Source: Fimenecus sp045611635
Lineage (GTDB): Bacteria > Bacillota > Clostridia > Oscillospirales > Acutalibacteraceae
Reading direction: 5' to 3'
Assembly: GCA_045611635.1 (NCBI GenBank)
Contig: JAZKXL010000039.1
Location: 1 to 31,877, forward strand
DNA length: 31,877 nucleotides
The stretch's first letter is position 1. Each line of letters begins with the position of its first letter. Shown here one piece after another: positions 14,319 through 22,062 of the stretch. The notes beneath the pieces were generated by a model, which saw only the letters and a list, made by a program, of their open reading frames with translations, made no database searches and was not told where the DNA came from. A program made the translations under genes and the position numbers.

Positions 14319-15428
14319 ATGATTAAAGTTATGGTAGTTTTCGGTACAAGACCGGAAGCAATTAAAATGGCACCATTGGTAAAAGAGTTAAAAACAAGAG
14401 ATTGTATTGAAACAATCGTTTGCGTTACGGCTCAACATAGACAAATGCTTGACCAGGTTTTAAGTACATTTGAAATCACACCTGATTATGATTTGAACAT
14501 CATGCAACAGGGTCAAACTTTGACAGATATTACAACAAGAGCAACTAAGGGCCTTGAAGAAGTAATTAAAGAGGTTGAACCTGACATTGTACTTGTACAT
14601 GGTGATACATCAACAACTTTTGCAGGCGCTTTAGCTGCTTTCTATAATCAAAGAGCTATCGGACATGTTGAGGCAGGTCTTCGCACATATAACAAGTACT
14701 CACCATACCCTGAAGAAATGAATAGACAAATGGTAGGTTGTATGGCAGATATGCATTTTGCACCTACTCAGCTTAGTGCGGATAATCTTTTAAGAGAAGG
14801 CAAGAATGAAAAAAGTATTTTCATTACTGGTAATACTGCTATTGATGCTATGAAAACAACAATTAAAGAAGATTACACTCACCCAATGTTTGATTGGGTA
14901 GGTGAAGACCGTCTTGTTTTGTTAACAGCTCATCGTCGTGAAAATCTTGGCGAGCCAATGTATAACATCTTTAGAGCAATTAAGAGAATCATTGATGAAT
15001 ATGCAGATATTAAGGTTATTTACCCAATTCATATGAATCCTGTTGTTAGAAAAATTGCTAACGACGTTTTAGGTGATTGTGATAGAGTAAGAATGATTGA
15101 ACCATTAGAAGTACTTGATTTCCATAACTTTATTAACAAGGCATACATTATTATGTCAGACAGTGGCGGAATTCAAGAAGAAGCTCCATCATTAGGTAAG
15201 CCAGTTCTTGTTTTAAGAGATACAACTGAACGTCCTGAAGGTATTAAAGCAGGTACATTGAAACTTGTAGGCACAGATGAAGAAGAAATTTATAAAGAAA
15301 CAAAAAGATTATTAACAGATAAAGAAGAATACGATAGAATGAGTAAAGCAAGTAACCCATATGGCGACGGCTTTGCTTGCGAAAGAATTGTTAATAGCAT
15401 TATTGAATGGTTTGCAGACAAAAAGTAA
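14319..15428 (+). CDS. wecB: UDP-N-acetylglucosamine 2-epimerase (non-hydrolysing)
   Basis: This 369-residue cytoplasmic enzyme interconverts UDP-GlcNAc and UDP-ManNAc. It matches WecB/MnaA over its whole length: N-terminal VVFGTRPEAIKMAPLV, VHGDTSTTFAGALAAF, GHVEAGLRTYNKYSPYPEEMNRQ, the HRRENLG motif, and MSDSGGIQEEAPSLGKPVLVLR near the C-terminus. ManNAc is the usual second sugar of the wall teichoic acid linkage unit and of many capsules, which fits its place as last gene of the operon. It lies 16 bases after the transferase gene, with AAAGGGG as ribosome site. Confidence 0.96.
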   Translation: MIKVMVVFGTRPEAIKMAPLVKELKTRDCIETIVCVTAQHRQMLDQVLSTFEITPDYDLNIMQQGQTLTDITTRATKGLEEVIKEVEPDIVLVHGDTSTTFAGALAAFYNQRAIGHVEAGLRTYNKYSPYPEEMNRQMVGCMADMHFAPTQLSADNLLREGKNEKSIFITGNTAIDAMKTTIKEDYTHPMFDWVGEDRLVLLTAHRRENLGEPMYNIFRAIKRIIDEYADIKVIYPIHMNPVVRKIANDVLGDCDRVRMIEPLEVLDFHNFINKAYIIMSDSGGIQEEAPSLGKPVLVLRDTTERPEGIKAGTLKLVGTDEEEIYKETKRLLTDKEEYDRMSKASNPYGDGFACERIVNSIIEWFADKK

Positions 15429-15465
15429 AAACCTATTACTCAAAATGTGTAATTAAGGTGGAATT

Positions 15466-16704
15466 ATGATAAACGAAAATTATTCCAAAAAATCTATAGT
15501 AAACGGAATGGAATCGCTTAACCAACTTTATAGAATTGGTTGCGGTCCGTCAAGCTCACACACAATGGGGCCGGAAAAAGCATGTATAATCTTTAAAGAA
15601 AAGAATGCAGATGCTGATAGTTTTAAGGTGATTTTATATGGCTCGCTTGCAAAAACAGGTAAAGGACACTGTACCGATTCTGTTATTGAAAGCACATTGG
15701 CACCAATATCTACTGCGGTTGAGTTTGACTATGATAAAACTGATATTGACCACCCTAATACAATGGAGATGTTTGCATATAAAAACGGTGAACAGGTTGA
15801 TTTTGCTAGGGTTTTCAGTGTTGGTGGCGGTAGAATTGAGTTTGAAGGTAGTTCATCAGCAAAGGAATCAACCGTTTATGAATTAAGCACTTTTTCTGAT
15901 ATTAAAGCATATTGCAAAGAGAAAAAATATCGCCTTTGGCAGTATGTTGATGAAGTTGAGGGTGAATATATTTGGGAATACCTTGCAAAAGTGTGGCAAA
16001 CAATGAAAGATGCTATTGAGCGCGGTATTGAAGATGAAGGTATTCTTCCTGGCGGACTTGAAGTGCAAAAAAAAGCAAAGTATTTATATAATATGGAGCA
16101 TATTGGTGAAAGTGCCGAAACTCGTGAAAATCGTGAGGTTTGCTCATATGCTTTTGCGGTAAGTGAGCAAAATGCTTCTGGTCATCGTATTGTAACTGCA
16201 CCAACTTGCGGTGCATCAGGTGTATTACCTGCGGTACTTTATTATATGCAGTTAAAACACGGCTATAGTGACCGTCAAATTTTGCAGGCACTTGCAACAG
16301 GTGGTCTTATAGGTAACCTTGTAAAAACAAATGCTTCAATTTCAGGTGCAGAGTGTGGTTGCCAAGCAGAAATTGGTACTGCGTGTGCAATGGCATCTGC
16401 AGCACTCGGTGAGTTATTTGGTCTTAAAAGGGGTAAGATTGAATATGCCGCTGAAATTGCTATTGAGCACCATTTAGGTCTTACTTGTGACCCGATTTGC
16501 GGTCTTGTACAAATTCCTTGTATTGAAAGAAATGCAGTTGCGGCAATGCGCGCTATCAATGCGGTTAATTTAGCAAGTTTTTTAAGCGAAACAAGAAAAA
16601 TTTCTCTTGATAATGTAATTGAAACAATGAGGAAGACAGGTCTTGACATTCACGCTGCTTATCGTGAAACCAGTGAAGGCGGTCTAGCAACGCTTAACAT
16701 ATAG
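15466..16704 (+). CDS. sdaA: L-serine dehydratase (iron-sulfur, single chain)
   Basis: The 412-residue enzyme deaminates L-serine to pyruvate and ammonia. The N-terminal beta-domain segment carries the IGCGPSSSHTMGPEKA motif. The C-terminal catalytic domain has APTCGASGVLPAVLYYMQ, SGAECGCQAEIGTACAMA and CDPICGLVQIPCIERN, whose cysteines are the usual ligands of the [4Fe-4S] cluster. Alpha and beta domains are fused as in the E. coli SdaA type rather than split as in many Firmicutes. It is slightly shorter than E. coli SdaA. GGTGG lies six bases before the ATG. There is no terminator between the epimerase and this gene, so read-through from the polymer operon is possible. Confidence 0.93.
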   Translation: MINENYSKKSIVNGMESLNQLYRIGCGPSSSHTMGPEKACIIFKEKNADADSFKVILYGSLAKTGKGHCTDSVIESTLAPISTAVEFDYDKTDIDHPNTMEMFAYKNGEQVDFARVFSVGGGRIEFEGSSSAKESTVYELSTFSDIKAYCKEKKYRLWQYVDEVEGEYIWEYLAKVWQTMKDAIERGIEDEGILPGGLEVQKKAKYLYNMEHIGESAETRENREVCSYAFAVSEQNASGHRIVTAPTCGASGVLPAVLYYMQLKHGYSDRQILQALATGGLIGNLVKTNASISGAECGCQAEIGTACAMASAALGELFGLKRGKIEYAAEIAIEHHLGLTCDPICGLVQIPCIERNAVAAMRAINAVNLASFLSETRKISLDNVIETMRKTGLDIHAAYRETSEGGLATLNI

Positions 16705-16723
16705 TTGAAGGGGTATAGAGGAT

Positions 16724-17746
16724 ATGATTTGTCCAAATTGTAACAATGAAAATGCTAATGAATATGCAACCGTGTGTGCATATTGTAAAAAAGAACTTTA
16801 TCAAAATATTAATATGGATGAAAAGGTAAAGGAATTATCTGCAAAACAAAAAAGAGATAGAGTAAAGGCAATTTTATCAGCAATTCTTTCAGTGTTTCTT
16901 GCTGTTGCAGTAATTATTGTTGCTGTGATTATTCCAAAACCTGATGATTCCAGTAACTCTAACATTACTAATTCTAATAATAATGGAGTTACAACTACTT
17001 CTCCTTTTGATGAAATTCCAACTTTGGGTGATAGTGGCAACTCTGGTAATGGGGATGAAGTAAATAACAGTAATGGTAATGATAATAACAGTAACAACAA
17101 TGGTGGGTCCTCAAATGAAGATGCTCAAAAAGATGACCCAAATATAATGGACTCGCCTGAAGAAATTCTTAACTATTTTAATACAAACGCAAATAGAGTG
17201 AAAACTGAAGCAAAAAAGGTTGTAAAAAATTACGAAGACCGTGAAATCAAGAAAGTCGAAGCGCCTAAAGCACTTCAAAGCACCGCTGAAAAAATGGTTA
17301 CAACCTTTATGGCGGATGACACCGACCCTATAGAATATACAACTCGTGAAGAAATTCAACAAAACTTCCAAGTTCCAAAGCAAAGCTATGTAAGTTGTCT
17401 TAAGTTAAGCGATATTGAAAAAATATATTGCAAAGATATGGGTTCATATTATGAAATTGGCATTATGGTTAAGAGTGAAGATAATCCAAGTGCAGGTAAA
17501 GGCGTTGGTGCGGCGTTTGACGTTATTGAGCCAGAAGAGGTTGAAGGCAAATCTGATATGGTAGAAGATTTTTCAACACGCTATTCAAACTGTACAGTTG
17601 TTGCTAAATTTGATAAGAAGACAAATAGAATGACAAGCGCAAATTATATGATACCAACAAAACTGATGCTTACAGTAAATCTTGCAGGTACTCATGAAGC
17701 GTCAATTGATATGTCTTTTGAAAAAGATTATACAATTACATACTAA
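16724..17746 (+). CDS. Zinc-ribbon membrane protein with low-complexity linker
   Basis: The 340-residue protein of unknown function has clear modules. A zinc ribbon (CPNC...CAYC, residues 3-21) is followed by a charged stretch and one membrane segment (about 47-70, AILSAILSVFLAVAVIIVAVII). Next comes an Asn/Ser/Gly-rich linker (about 75-135), then a soluble domain of some 200 residues that probably lies outside the cell. That domain has conserved-looking SCLKLSDIEKIY and YYEIGIMVKSEDNPSAGKG segments. The layout, an inside zinc ribbon joined to an outside sensor-like domain, is common in uncharacterised Clostridia proteins. It follows sdaA by 19 bases, with GAAGGGG upstream, and ends at a strong terminator. 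Confidence 0.8.
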   Translation: MICPNCNNENANEYATVCAYCKKELYQNINMDEKVKELSAKQKRDRVKAILSAILSVFLAVAVIIVAVIIPKPDDSSNSNITNSNNNGVTTTSPFDEIPTLGDSGNSGNGDEVNNSNGNDNNSNNNGGSSNEDAQKDDPNIMDSPEEILNYFNTNANRVKTEAKKVVKNYEDREIKKVEAPKALQSTAEKMVTTFMADDTDPIEYTTREEIQQNFQVPKQSYVSCLKLSDIEKIYCKDMGSYYEIGIMVKSEDNPSAGKGVGAAFDVIEPEEVEGKSDMVEDFSTRYSNCTVVAKFDKKTNRMTSANYMIPTKLMLTVNLAGTHEASIDMSFEKDYTITY

Positions 17747-17758
17747 AAACATAACAAA

Positions 17759-17790
17759 AAAGCCGACCATTAAGGTCGGCTTTAATTTTT
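17759..17790. terminator. Bidirectional terminator between the zinc-ribbon gene and the kinase gene
   Basis: AAAGCCGACC (17759-17768) pairs perfectly with GGTCGGCTTT (17774-17783). The + strand has a downstream T run, and the - strand has TTTTTTG directly after the stem. It serves both converging genes. Confidence 0.9.
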
Positions 17791-17796
17791 TTGATT

Positions 17797-18903
17797 TTAG
17801 CAATATTTCTTTGTTATTTCAAGCATTTGGTCCATTTTCTTTTCCATATCAGCAACAAGGGCAAATTGTGTGCGGGCACGTACAAGATTATGGTCATCAT
17901 AATCTACATGGAAATATTTGTTGCCATTAAGGTAGTCCATAAGAAAACGAATGCCACACTCGTATGTCATAAGTTTTGCGCCGAAAGGAAGCATTTCTTT
18001 TTCAAGGTCAGTAAGAGCGTCTTTTGCACTGCTGAGGTAACCTTTAACATATGCCTCGTAAAGTGGAAGACTTAAGCTTACTTTGCTAACATCCTTTTCA
18101 TCTTCAGCGGCGGTGTTTGCGCCAAAACGAATACTGTCACCAAAATCGTAAAGTGAAAGACCAGGCATAACAGTATCAAGGTCAATAATACAAATACCCT
18201 TATTTGTCTCGTTGTCAAAAAGAATGTTGTTAAGTTTTGTGTCGTTGTGAGTAACTCTAAGTGGTAGCTTACCCTCAGCAATCAAATCAACAAGCACATG
18301 AGTATCTTTTTCTCTTGCAAAAGCAAATTCAACCTCTTCTTTTACATTCTTTAACTTGTCGGAAAGATTTTCATCAACTGCTTTCTTAAAGTCAGCAAAA
18401 CGAGAAACAGTGTTATGAAAGTTTTCAATAGTGTCATAAAGTGAGTTTATATCATAATCGGCAAGAAGATTTTGAAAATCTCCAAAAGCTTTACCAGCGT
18501 TACAAAAAACTTCAGCGTTGTCAATAACGTTGCAAGTATAAACATCATCAATAAATTCATAGACACGCCAACAATGATTTGCTTCATCTATGTAGAAGTA
18601 TTTGCCCTCAATAGTAGGCAAAAAGTTAAGGGTACATCTATCAACCCAAGGTGTGTTCATCTCTTTATTCTTTTTGCGAATATGATTTGTAACTCCAACG
18701 ATATTACTCATAAGTCCGTCGGGGTTTTTAAAAATATCGGTGCTAATCATTTGAAGAACATATTTCTTAAGTTTTCCATTTTCAGCGAATTTAAGAATAT
18801 AAGTGCTGTTTACATGACCATTAGTGTTTTGCTTGTACTCAACAAAATCGCCAGAAATATTAAAAATACGACGAATAGTTTCAATGTCAAAAAGTATAGA
18901 CAT
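17797..18903 (-). CDS. N-acetylhexosamine 1-kinase-like phosphotransferase (APH fold)
   Basis: The 368-residue kinase has the aminoglycoside-phosphotransferase fold. The catalytic loop THNDTKLNNILFD has the likely base D221. The metal motif IDLDTVMPGL has D241 and D243, and YDFGDSIRFGAN follows. This run of motifs and the length are those of NahK/LnpB, which phosphorylates GlcNAc or GalNAc at C1 in the bifidobacterial lacto-N-biose/galacto-N-biose pathway. Homologues are common in gut Clostridia. No other pathway genes are present here, so substrate is inferred from motifs only. It has a strong promoter (18948-18976) and the ribosome site GGAG, and is divergent from pyrH. No antibiotic-resistance role is suggested. 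Confidence 0.82.
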   Translation of the reverse strand: MSILFDIETIRRIFNISGDFVEYKQNTNGHVNSTYILKFAENGKLKKYVLQMISTDIFKNPDGLMSNIVGVTNHIRKKNKEMNTPWVDRCTLNFLPTIEGKYFYIDEANHCWRVYEFIDDVYTCNVIDNAEVFCNAGKAFGDFQNLLADYDINSLYDTIENFHNTVSRFADFKKAVDENLSDKLKNVKEEVEFAFAREKDTHVLVDLIAEGKLPLRVTHNDTKLNNILFDNETNKGICIIDLDTVMPGLSLYDFGDSIRFGANTAAEDEKDVSKVSLSLPLYEAYVKGYLSSAKDALTDLEKEMLPFGAKLMTYECGIRFLMDYLNGNKYFHVDYDDHNLVRARTQFALVADMEKKMDQMLEITKKYC

Positions 18904-18947
18904 TTTTCACACTCCAATATTGTTTTTCTACGAAATTATACCCTTTA

Positions 18948-18976
18948 ATTATATATTGAACAAATATTTAAGTCAA
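18948..18976 (-). promoter_or_regulatory. Promoter of the kinase gene
   Basis: On the - strand it reads TTGACT, 17 bases, TATAAT. A second -10-like TATAAT lies at 18935-18940 with a poorer -35 (TTGTTC). Confidence 0.8.
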
Positions 18977-19023
18977 TGCTTATTTTGTAGAATAATTTAT
19001 ACTGTAATTGTTCAAAATTATAC

Positions 19024-19052
19024 TTTACATAACAGCGTTTTTAATGTAAAAT
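19024..19052 (+). promoter_or_regulatory. Likely promoter of the pyrH operon
   Basis: TTTACA (19024-19029), a 17-base spacer and TAAAAT (19047-19052). Transcription would start near 19059, just before an inverted repeat. Confidence 0.65.
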
Positions 19053-19062
19053 ATACTAAATA

Positions 19063-19087
19063 TGGTAACCGTTTAAATATGTTACCA
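19063..19087 (+). promoter_or_regulatory. Inverted repeat in the pyrH leader
   Basis: TGGTAAC (19063-19069) and GTTACCA (19081-19087) form a perfect 7-bp inverted repeat with an 11-base AT-rich centre. It ends three bases before the GGAGG ribosome site. It could be an operator or a leader hairpin. Confidence 0.45.
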
Positions 19088-19100
19088 CGGAGGTGTTTTT

Positions 19101-19814
19101 ATGGAACCTAAATATAAAAGAGTCCTTTTAAAAATCAGCGGTGAAGTCCTTGCAGGTGAGAACAAGCATGGTTTCGATTTTAACACTGTAAACAGCGTTT
19201 GTGCAGCAGTTAAAGAAATGGCTGAAATGGGTGTAGAAATTGGTATTGTTGTTGGTGGCGGTAACTTCTGGCGTGGTCGCTCAAGTGGCGATATGGACAG
19301 AACAAGAGCTGACCATATTGGTATGCTTGCAACTGTTATGAATTCTTTAGCACTTGCTGACTCGCTTGAACAAATGGGTGTTATTGTTCGTGTTCAAACT
19401 GCTATTGAGATGAACAAAATTGCTGAACCATATATCAGCCATCGTGCAAAGCGTCACCTTGAAAAAGGTCGCGTTGTAATTTTTGGTTGTGGCACAGGCA
19501 ACCCATTTTTCTCAACTGACACTGCAGCTGCTCTTCGCGCTGCTGAAATTAGTGCTGATATTATCTTCAAAGCAACAAATGTTGACGGTGTTTATGATAA
19601 AGACCCTAATCGCTTTGACGATGCAATCAAATATGATGTTATCACACATCAAGACATTTTAAGCAAAGGTCTTGCAGTTATGGATAGTACTGCAGCATCA
19701 CTTTGCCGTGACAACAAGATTCCACTTCTTGTATTTAACCTTCAGCAACCTGAAAATATGGTTAAAGCAGTTAAAGGTGAAAATGTTGGCACAGTTGTTG
19801 TAAGCGAAAAATAA
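19101..19814 (+). CDS. pyrH: UMP kinase
   Basis: The 237-residue enzyme phosphorylates UMP to UDP with ATP. It matches PyrH throughout: KRVLLKISGEVLAG at the N-terminus, GIVVGGGNFWRGRSS, the uridylate-binding DRTRADHIGMLATVMNSLAL, FGCGTGNPFFSTDTAAALRA and ATNVDGVYDKDP. A strong CGGAGGTG ribosome site precedes the ATG. It is the first gene of the conserved operon that continues to polC. Confidence 0.97.
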   Translation: MEPKYKRVLLKISGEVLAGENKHGFDFNTVNSVCAAVKEMAEMGVEIGIVVGGGNFWRGRSSGDMDRTRADHIGMLATVMNSLALADSLEQMGVIVRVQTAIEMNKIAEPYISHRAKRHLEKGRVVIFGCGTGNPFFSTDTAAALRAAEISADIIFKATNVDGVYDKDPNRFDDAIKYDVITHQDILSKGLAVMDSTAASLCRDNKIPLLVFNLQQPENMVKAVKGENVGTVVVSEK

Positions 19815-19831
19815 TTAAAGGAGATAGATTT

Positions 19832-20386
19832 ATGAATACAGTATTTGATACAATGAAAGAAAAAATGACTAAGACAGTTGGCGCTCTTGAAAAAGAGTTT
19901 GCGGGAATGCGTGCGGGTAGAGCAACTCCTGCAATTCTTGACAAGATTATGGTTGACTATTACGGCGTGCCAACACCAATTCAACAAATGGCTGCTGTTT
20001 CAGTAAGCGAAGGAAGAATCCTTATTATTCAACCATGGGATGTTAGTACAATTAACCCAATCTCAAAAGCAATTCAAGCATCAGATATTGGTATTACCCC
20101 AATGAATGATGGCAAGGTTATTCGCCTTACATTCCCACCTCTTACAGAAGAGCGTAGAAAGGTGCTTTGCAAAGATGTAAGTAAAATTGCAGAAGATAGC
20201 AAGGTTGCAATTCGCTCAATCCGTCGTGATGCAATGGATAAAATCAAAAATATGAAGAAAAACAGTGAAATTACTGAAGACGACCAAAAGAATGCTGAAA
20301 CAAAAATTCAGAAAATTACTGATGACTTCATTAAAGAAATCGACACAGTTTCTGACAAAAAAGAAAAAGAGATTATGGAGATATAA
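19832..20386 (+). CDS. frr: Ribosome recycling factor
   Basis: The 184-residue factor splits post-termination ribosomes with EF-G. Hallmarks are AGRATPAILDKIMVDYYGVPTP, PWDVSTINPISKAIQASDIG, and the long C-terminal helix VAIRSIRRDAMDKIKNMKK. The length is normal for the family. AAAGGAGATAG lies upstream, 18 bases after the pyrH stop. Confidence 0.97.
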   Translation: MNTVFDTMKEKMTKTVGALEKEFAGMRAGRATPAILDKIMVDYYGVPTPIQQMAAVSVSEGRILIIQPWDVSTINPISKAIQASDIGITPMNDGKVIRLTFPPLTEERRKVLCKDVSKIAEDSKVAIRSIRRDAMDKIKNMKKNSEITEDDQKNAETKIQKITDDFIKEIDTVSDKKEKEIMEI

Positions 20387-20393
20387 TTGGTTC

Positions 20394-20417
20394 TATGGGC
20401 GAGGCGACTCGCCCATA
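20394..20417 (+). promoter_or_regulatory. Intercistronic hairpin between frr and uppS
   Basis: TATGGGCGAG (20394-20403), loop GCGA and CTCGCCCATA (20408-20417) give a perfect 10-bp stem with a GNRA tetraloop. It is followed by ATTTG rather than a proper T run. It may be a processing or mRNA-stability element, or a weak terminator. Confidence 0.6.
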
Positions 20418-20437
20418 ATTTGCCATTAAGAATAGTT

Positions 20438-21172
20438 ATGGATAAGAAAAACATACCACAATTTTCCGTTTTGCCTAAACATATAGGTATTATAATGGAT
20501 GGTAACGGAAGATGGGCAAAACAAAGAAATTTACCAAGATATAAAGGTCATATTGAGGGTGCAAAAACATTTCGCAAAATCGGTGAGTTTGCTGCCGATG
20601 TGGGAATTAAATACATGACTTTTTATGCCTTTTCAACTGAAAATTGGAAAAGACCTCAAGAAGAAGTTGATGCTATTATGCAACTTTTTCGTGAATATCT
20701 TTATGAGGCGGAAGAGCGTCAGGCAGAAAACGAAGAAAAAGGTATAAAACTTCGTTTTTTAGGTGACCGCAAAGGAATTCCTGAAGATATTTTATCTCTT
20801 ATGGACCAAATTGAAAATGGTACTCAATATGAAACAAAAGTTGTATTAAATCTTGCAATCAATTATGGTGGCAGGCACGAAATAACTGAGGGTATAAAGA
20901 CTATTGCGGAAAAAGTCAAGAGCGGTGAAATTTGTATTGACGATATTAATGAAGACATGGTTTCGAATTCGTTATATACAGCAGGTTCACCTGACCCTGA
21001 CTTAATTATTAGACCAAGTGGAGAATATAGATTGTCAAACTTTTTGACCTGGCAGTCAGCATATTCAGAATTTTGGTTTTCAAATGTGCTTTGGCCTGAT
21101 TTTACTGAAGAAAATCTTATCGAAGCATTAAAAGAGTTTGAAAAGCGTAACAGGCGCTTTGGCGGGGTATAA
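20438..21172 (+). CDS. uppS: Undecaprenyl diphosphate synthase (isoprenyl transferase)
   Basis: The 244-residue cis-prenyltransferase makes the C55 lipid carrier used for peptidoglycan and wall polymers. Hallmarks are HIGIIMDGNGRWAKQR with catalytic Asp, GHIEGAKTFRKI, TFYAFSTENWKRP, and the C-terminal DPDLIIRPSGEYRLSNF with WQSAYSEFWF. The ATG at 20438 is chosen because it fits the family N-terminus; extending to a TTG at 20387 would read through the hairpin. The ribosome site before it (AAGAATAG) is weak. Confidence 0.96.
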   Translation: MDKKNIPQFSVLPKHIGIIMDGNGRWAKQRNLPRYKGHIEGAKTFRKIGEFAADVGIKYMTFYAFSTENWKRPQEEVDAIMQLFREYLYEAEERQAENEEKGIKLRFLGDRKGIPEDILSLMDQIENGTQYETKVVLNLAINYGGRHEITEGIKTIAEKVKSGEICIDDINEDMVSNSLYTAGSPDPDLIIRPSGEYRLSNFLTWQSAYSEFWFSNVLWPDFTEENLIEALKEFEKRNRRFGGV

Positions 21173-21195
21173 TAAATTAAAAGGAATTATTCAAT

Positions 21196-22062
21196 ATGAA
21201 ACAAAGACTTATTTTTGGACTTTTATGCACTATCGGTGGCGTGTTTGCACTTGTAGTTCGTAATACTCCGCTTCTTGTAATAATGGGTGCGGTAGTTTGT
21301 ATAATGGTTGCAATTGAAATTAATAAAGCAATTAAACTTGAAAACAAACCTATGTTTGCATTAAGCGTTGTTGTAGCAGCACTTGTTCCGCTTTATTATG
21401 AGTACGGATATTTGTTAAAAGATTTTGCATTAAACTTAAAACCGGTATATCTTATTGCAATTTATATTCTTGCATTATTTATTTTAATGCTTGTTGGTTT
21501 TGAAAAAACAAAGTTCTCTGATGTAGGAATGGTGTTGCTTGGGTCATTAGGGCTTCCACTTGCTATAACAGTGCTTTTATTCTTAAGAGATATTCATAAG
21601 CATTTTCCTGAGGAAAACTACACAACTGAGCATGGATTGTTCTTGCTTTTATTTGCAATGTTTTGTGCGTGGATGAGTGATGCTTTTGCGTATTTTGGTG
21701 GTAGATTTTTCGGCAAACACAAACTGGCTCCCCAAATCAGTCCTAAGAAAACTATTGAAGGTGTAATCAGCGGTGCGTTAGGTTGTGTACTTGCAAATGT
21801 TATTCTTTATGCAATATTTGATAACCTTGTATTTGCAATACCACAAAACAATTACCTTGCAGTTGTTTTAATGTCAATCCCATTGTCACTTATAGGCGTT
21901 TGTGGTGACCTTACATTCTCAGCACTTAAGCGTAATTATGAAATCAAGGATTTCAGCAATTTGGTGCCAGGTCACGGTGGCGTTATGGACCGTTTTGACA
22001 GTGAAGTTTTTGTGCTTGTAGCACTTTATGCAATTATCAATATTTTCGGAGTAGTGATTTGA
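21196..22062 (+). CDS. cdsA: Phosphatidate cytidylyltransferase (CDP-diglyceride synthase)
   Basis: The 288-residue integral membrane enzyme makes CDP-diacylglycerol from phosphatidic acid and CTP. It has about eight hydrophobic segments. The catalytic part includes WMSDAFAYFGGRFFGKHKLAP, QISPKKTIEGVISG and the CTP-transferase signature CGDLTFSALKRNYEIKDFSNLVPGHGG with DRFDS, shown here in pieces. AAAAGGA lies before the ATG. Its last bases overlap the dxr start (TTGATGA). Confidence 0.95.
   Translation: MKQRLIFGLLCTIGGVFALVVRNTPLLVIMGAVVCIMVAIEINKAIKLENKPMFALSVVVAALVPLYYEYGYLLKDFALNLKPVYLIAIYILALFILMLVGFEKTKFSDVGMVLLGSLGLPLAITVLLFLRDIHKHFPEENYTTEHGLFLLLFAMFCAWMSDAFAYFGGRFFGKHKLAPQISPKKTIEGVISGALGCVLANVILYAIFDNLVFAIPQNNYLAVVLMSIPLSLIGVCGDLTFSALKRNYEIKDFSNLVPGHGGVMDRFDSEVFVLVALYAIINIFGVVI

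Noticed and set aside
16275..16649. 124-residue open frame on the - strand
   Set aside because: It is a shadow of the serine dehydratase gene, whose Fe-S motifs and codon pattern define the real frame.
17797..18903. Aminoglycoside resistance kinase
   Set aside because: The APH fold is shared, but the THNDTKLNNILFD and IDLDTVMPGL...FGDSIRFGAN motifs and the length match sugar-1-kinases of the NahK group.
18472..18948. 158-residue open frame on the + strand
   Set aside because: It lies antisense to the well-supported kinase gene, has a low-complexity Ile/Asn/Phe composition and no ribosome site.
20387..20437. Extended N-terminus of UppS from the TTG at 20387
   Set aside because: It would translate through a perfect 10-bp hairpin, adds residues absent from the family, and the ATG at 20438 gives the standard N-terminus.
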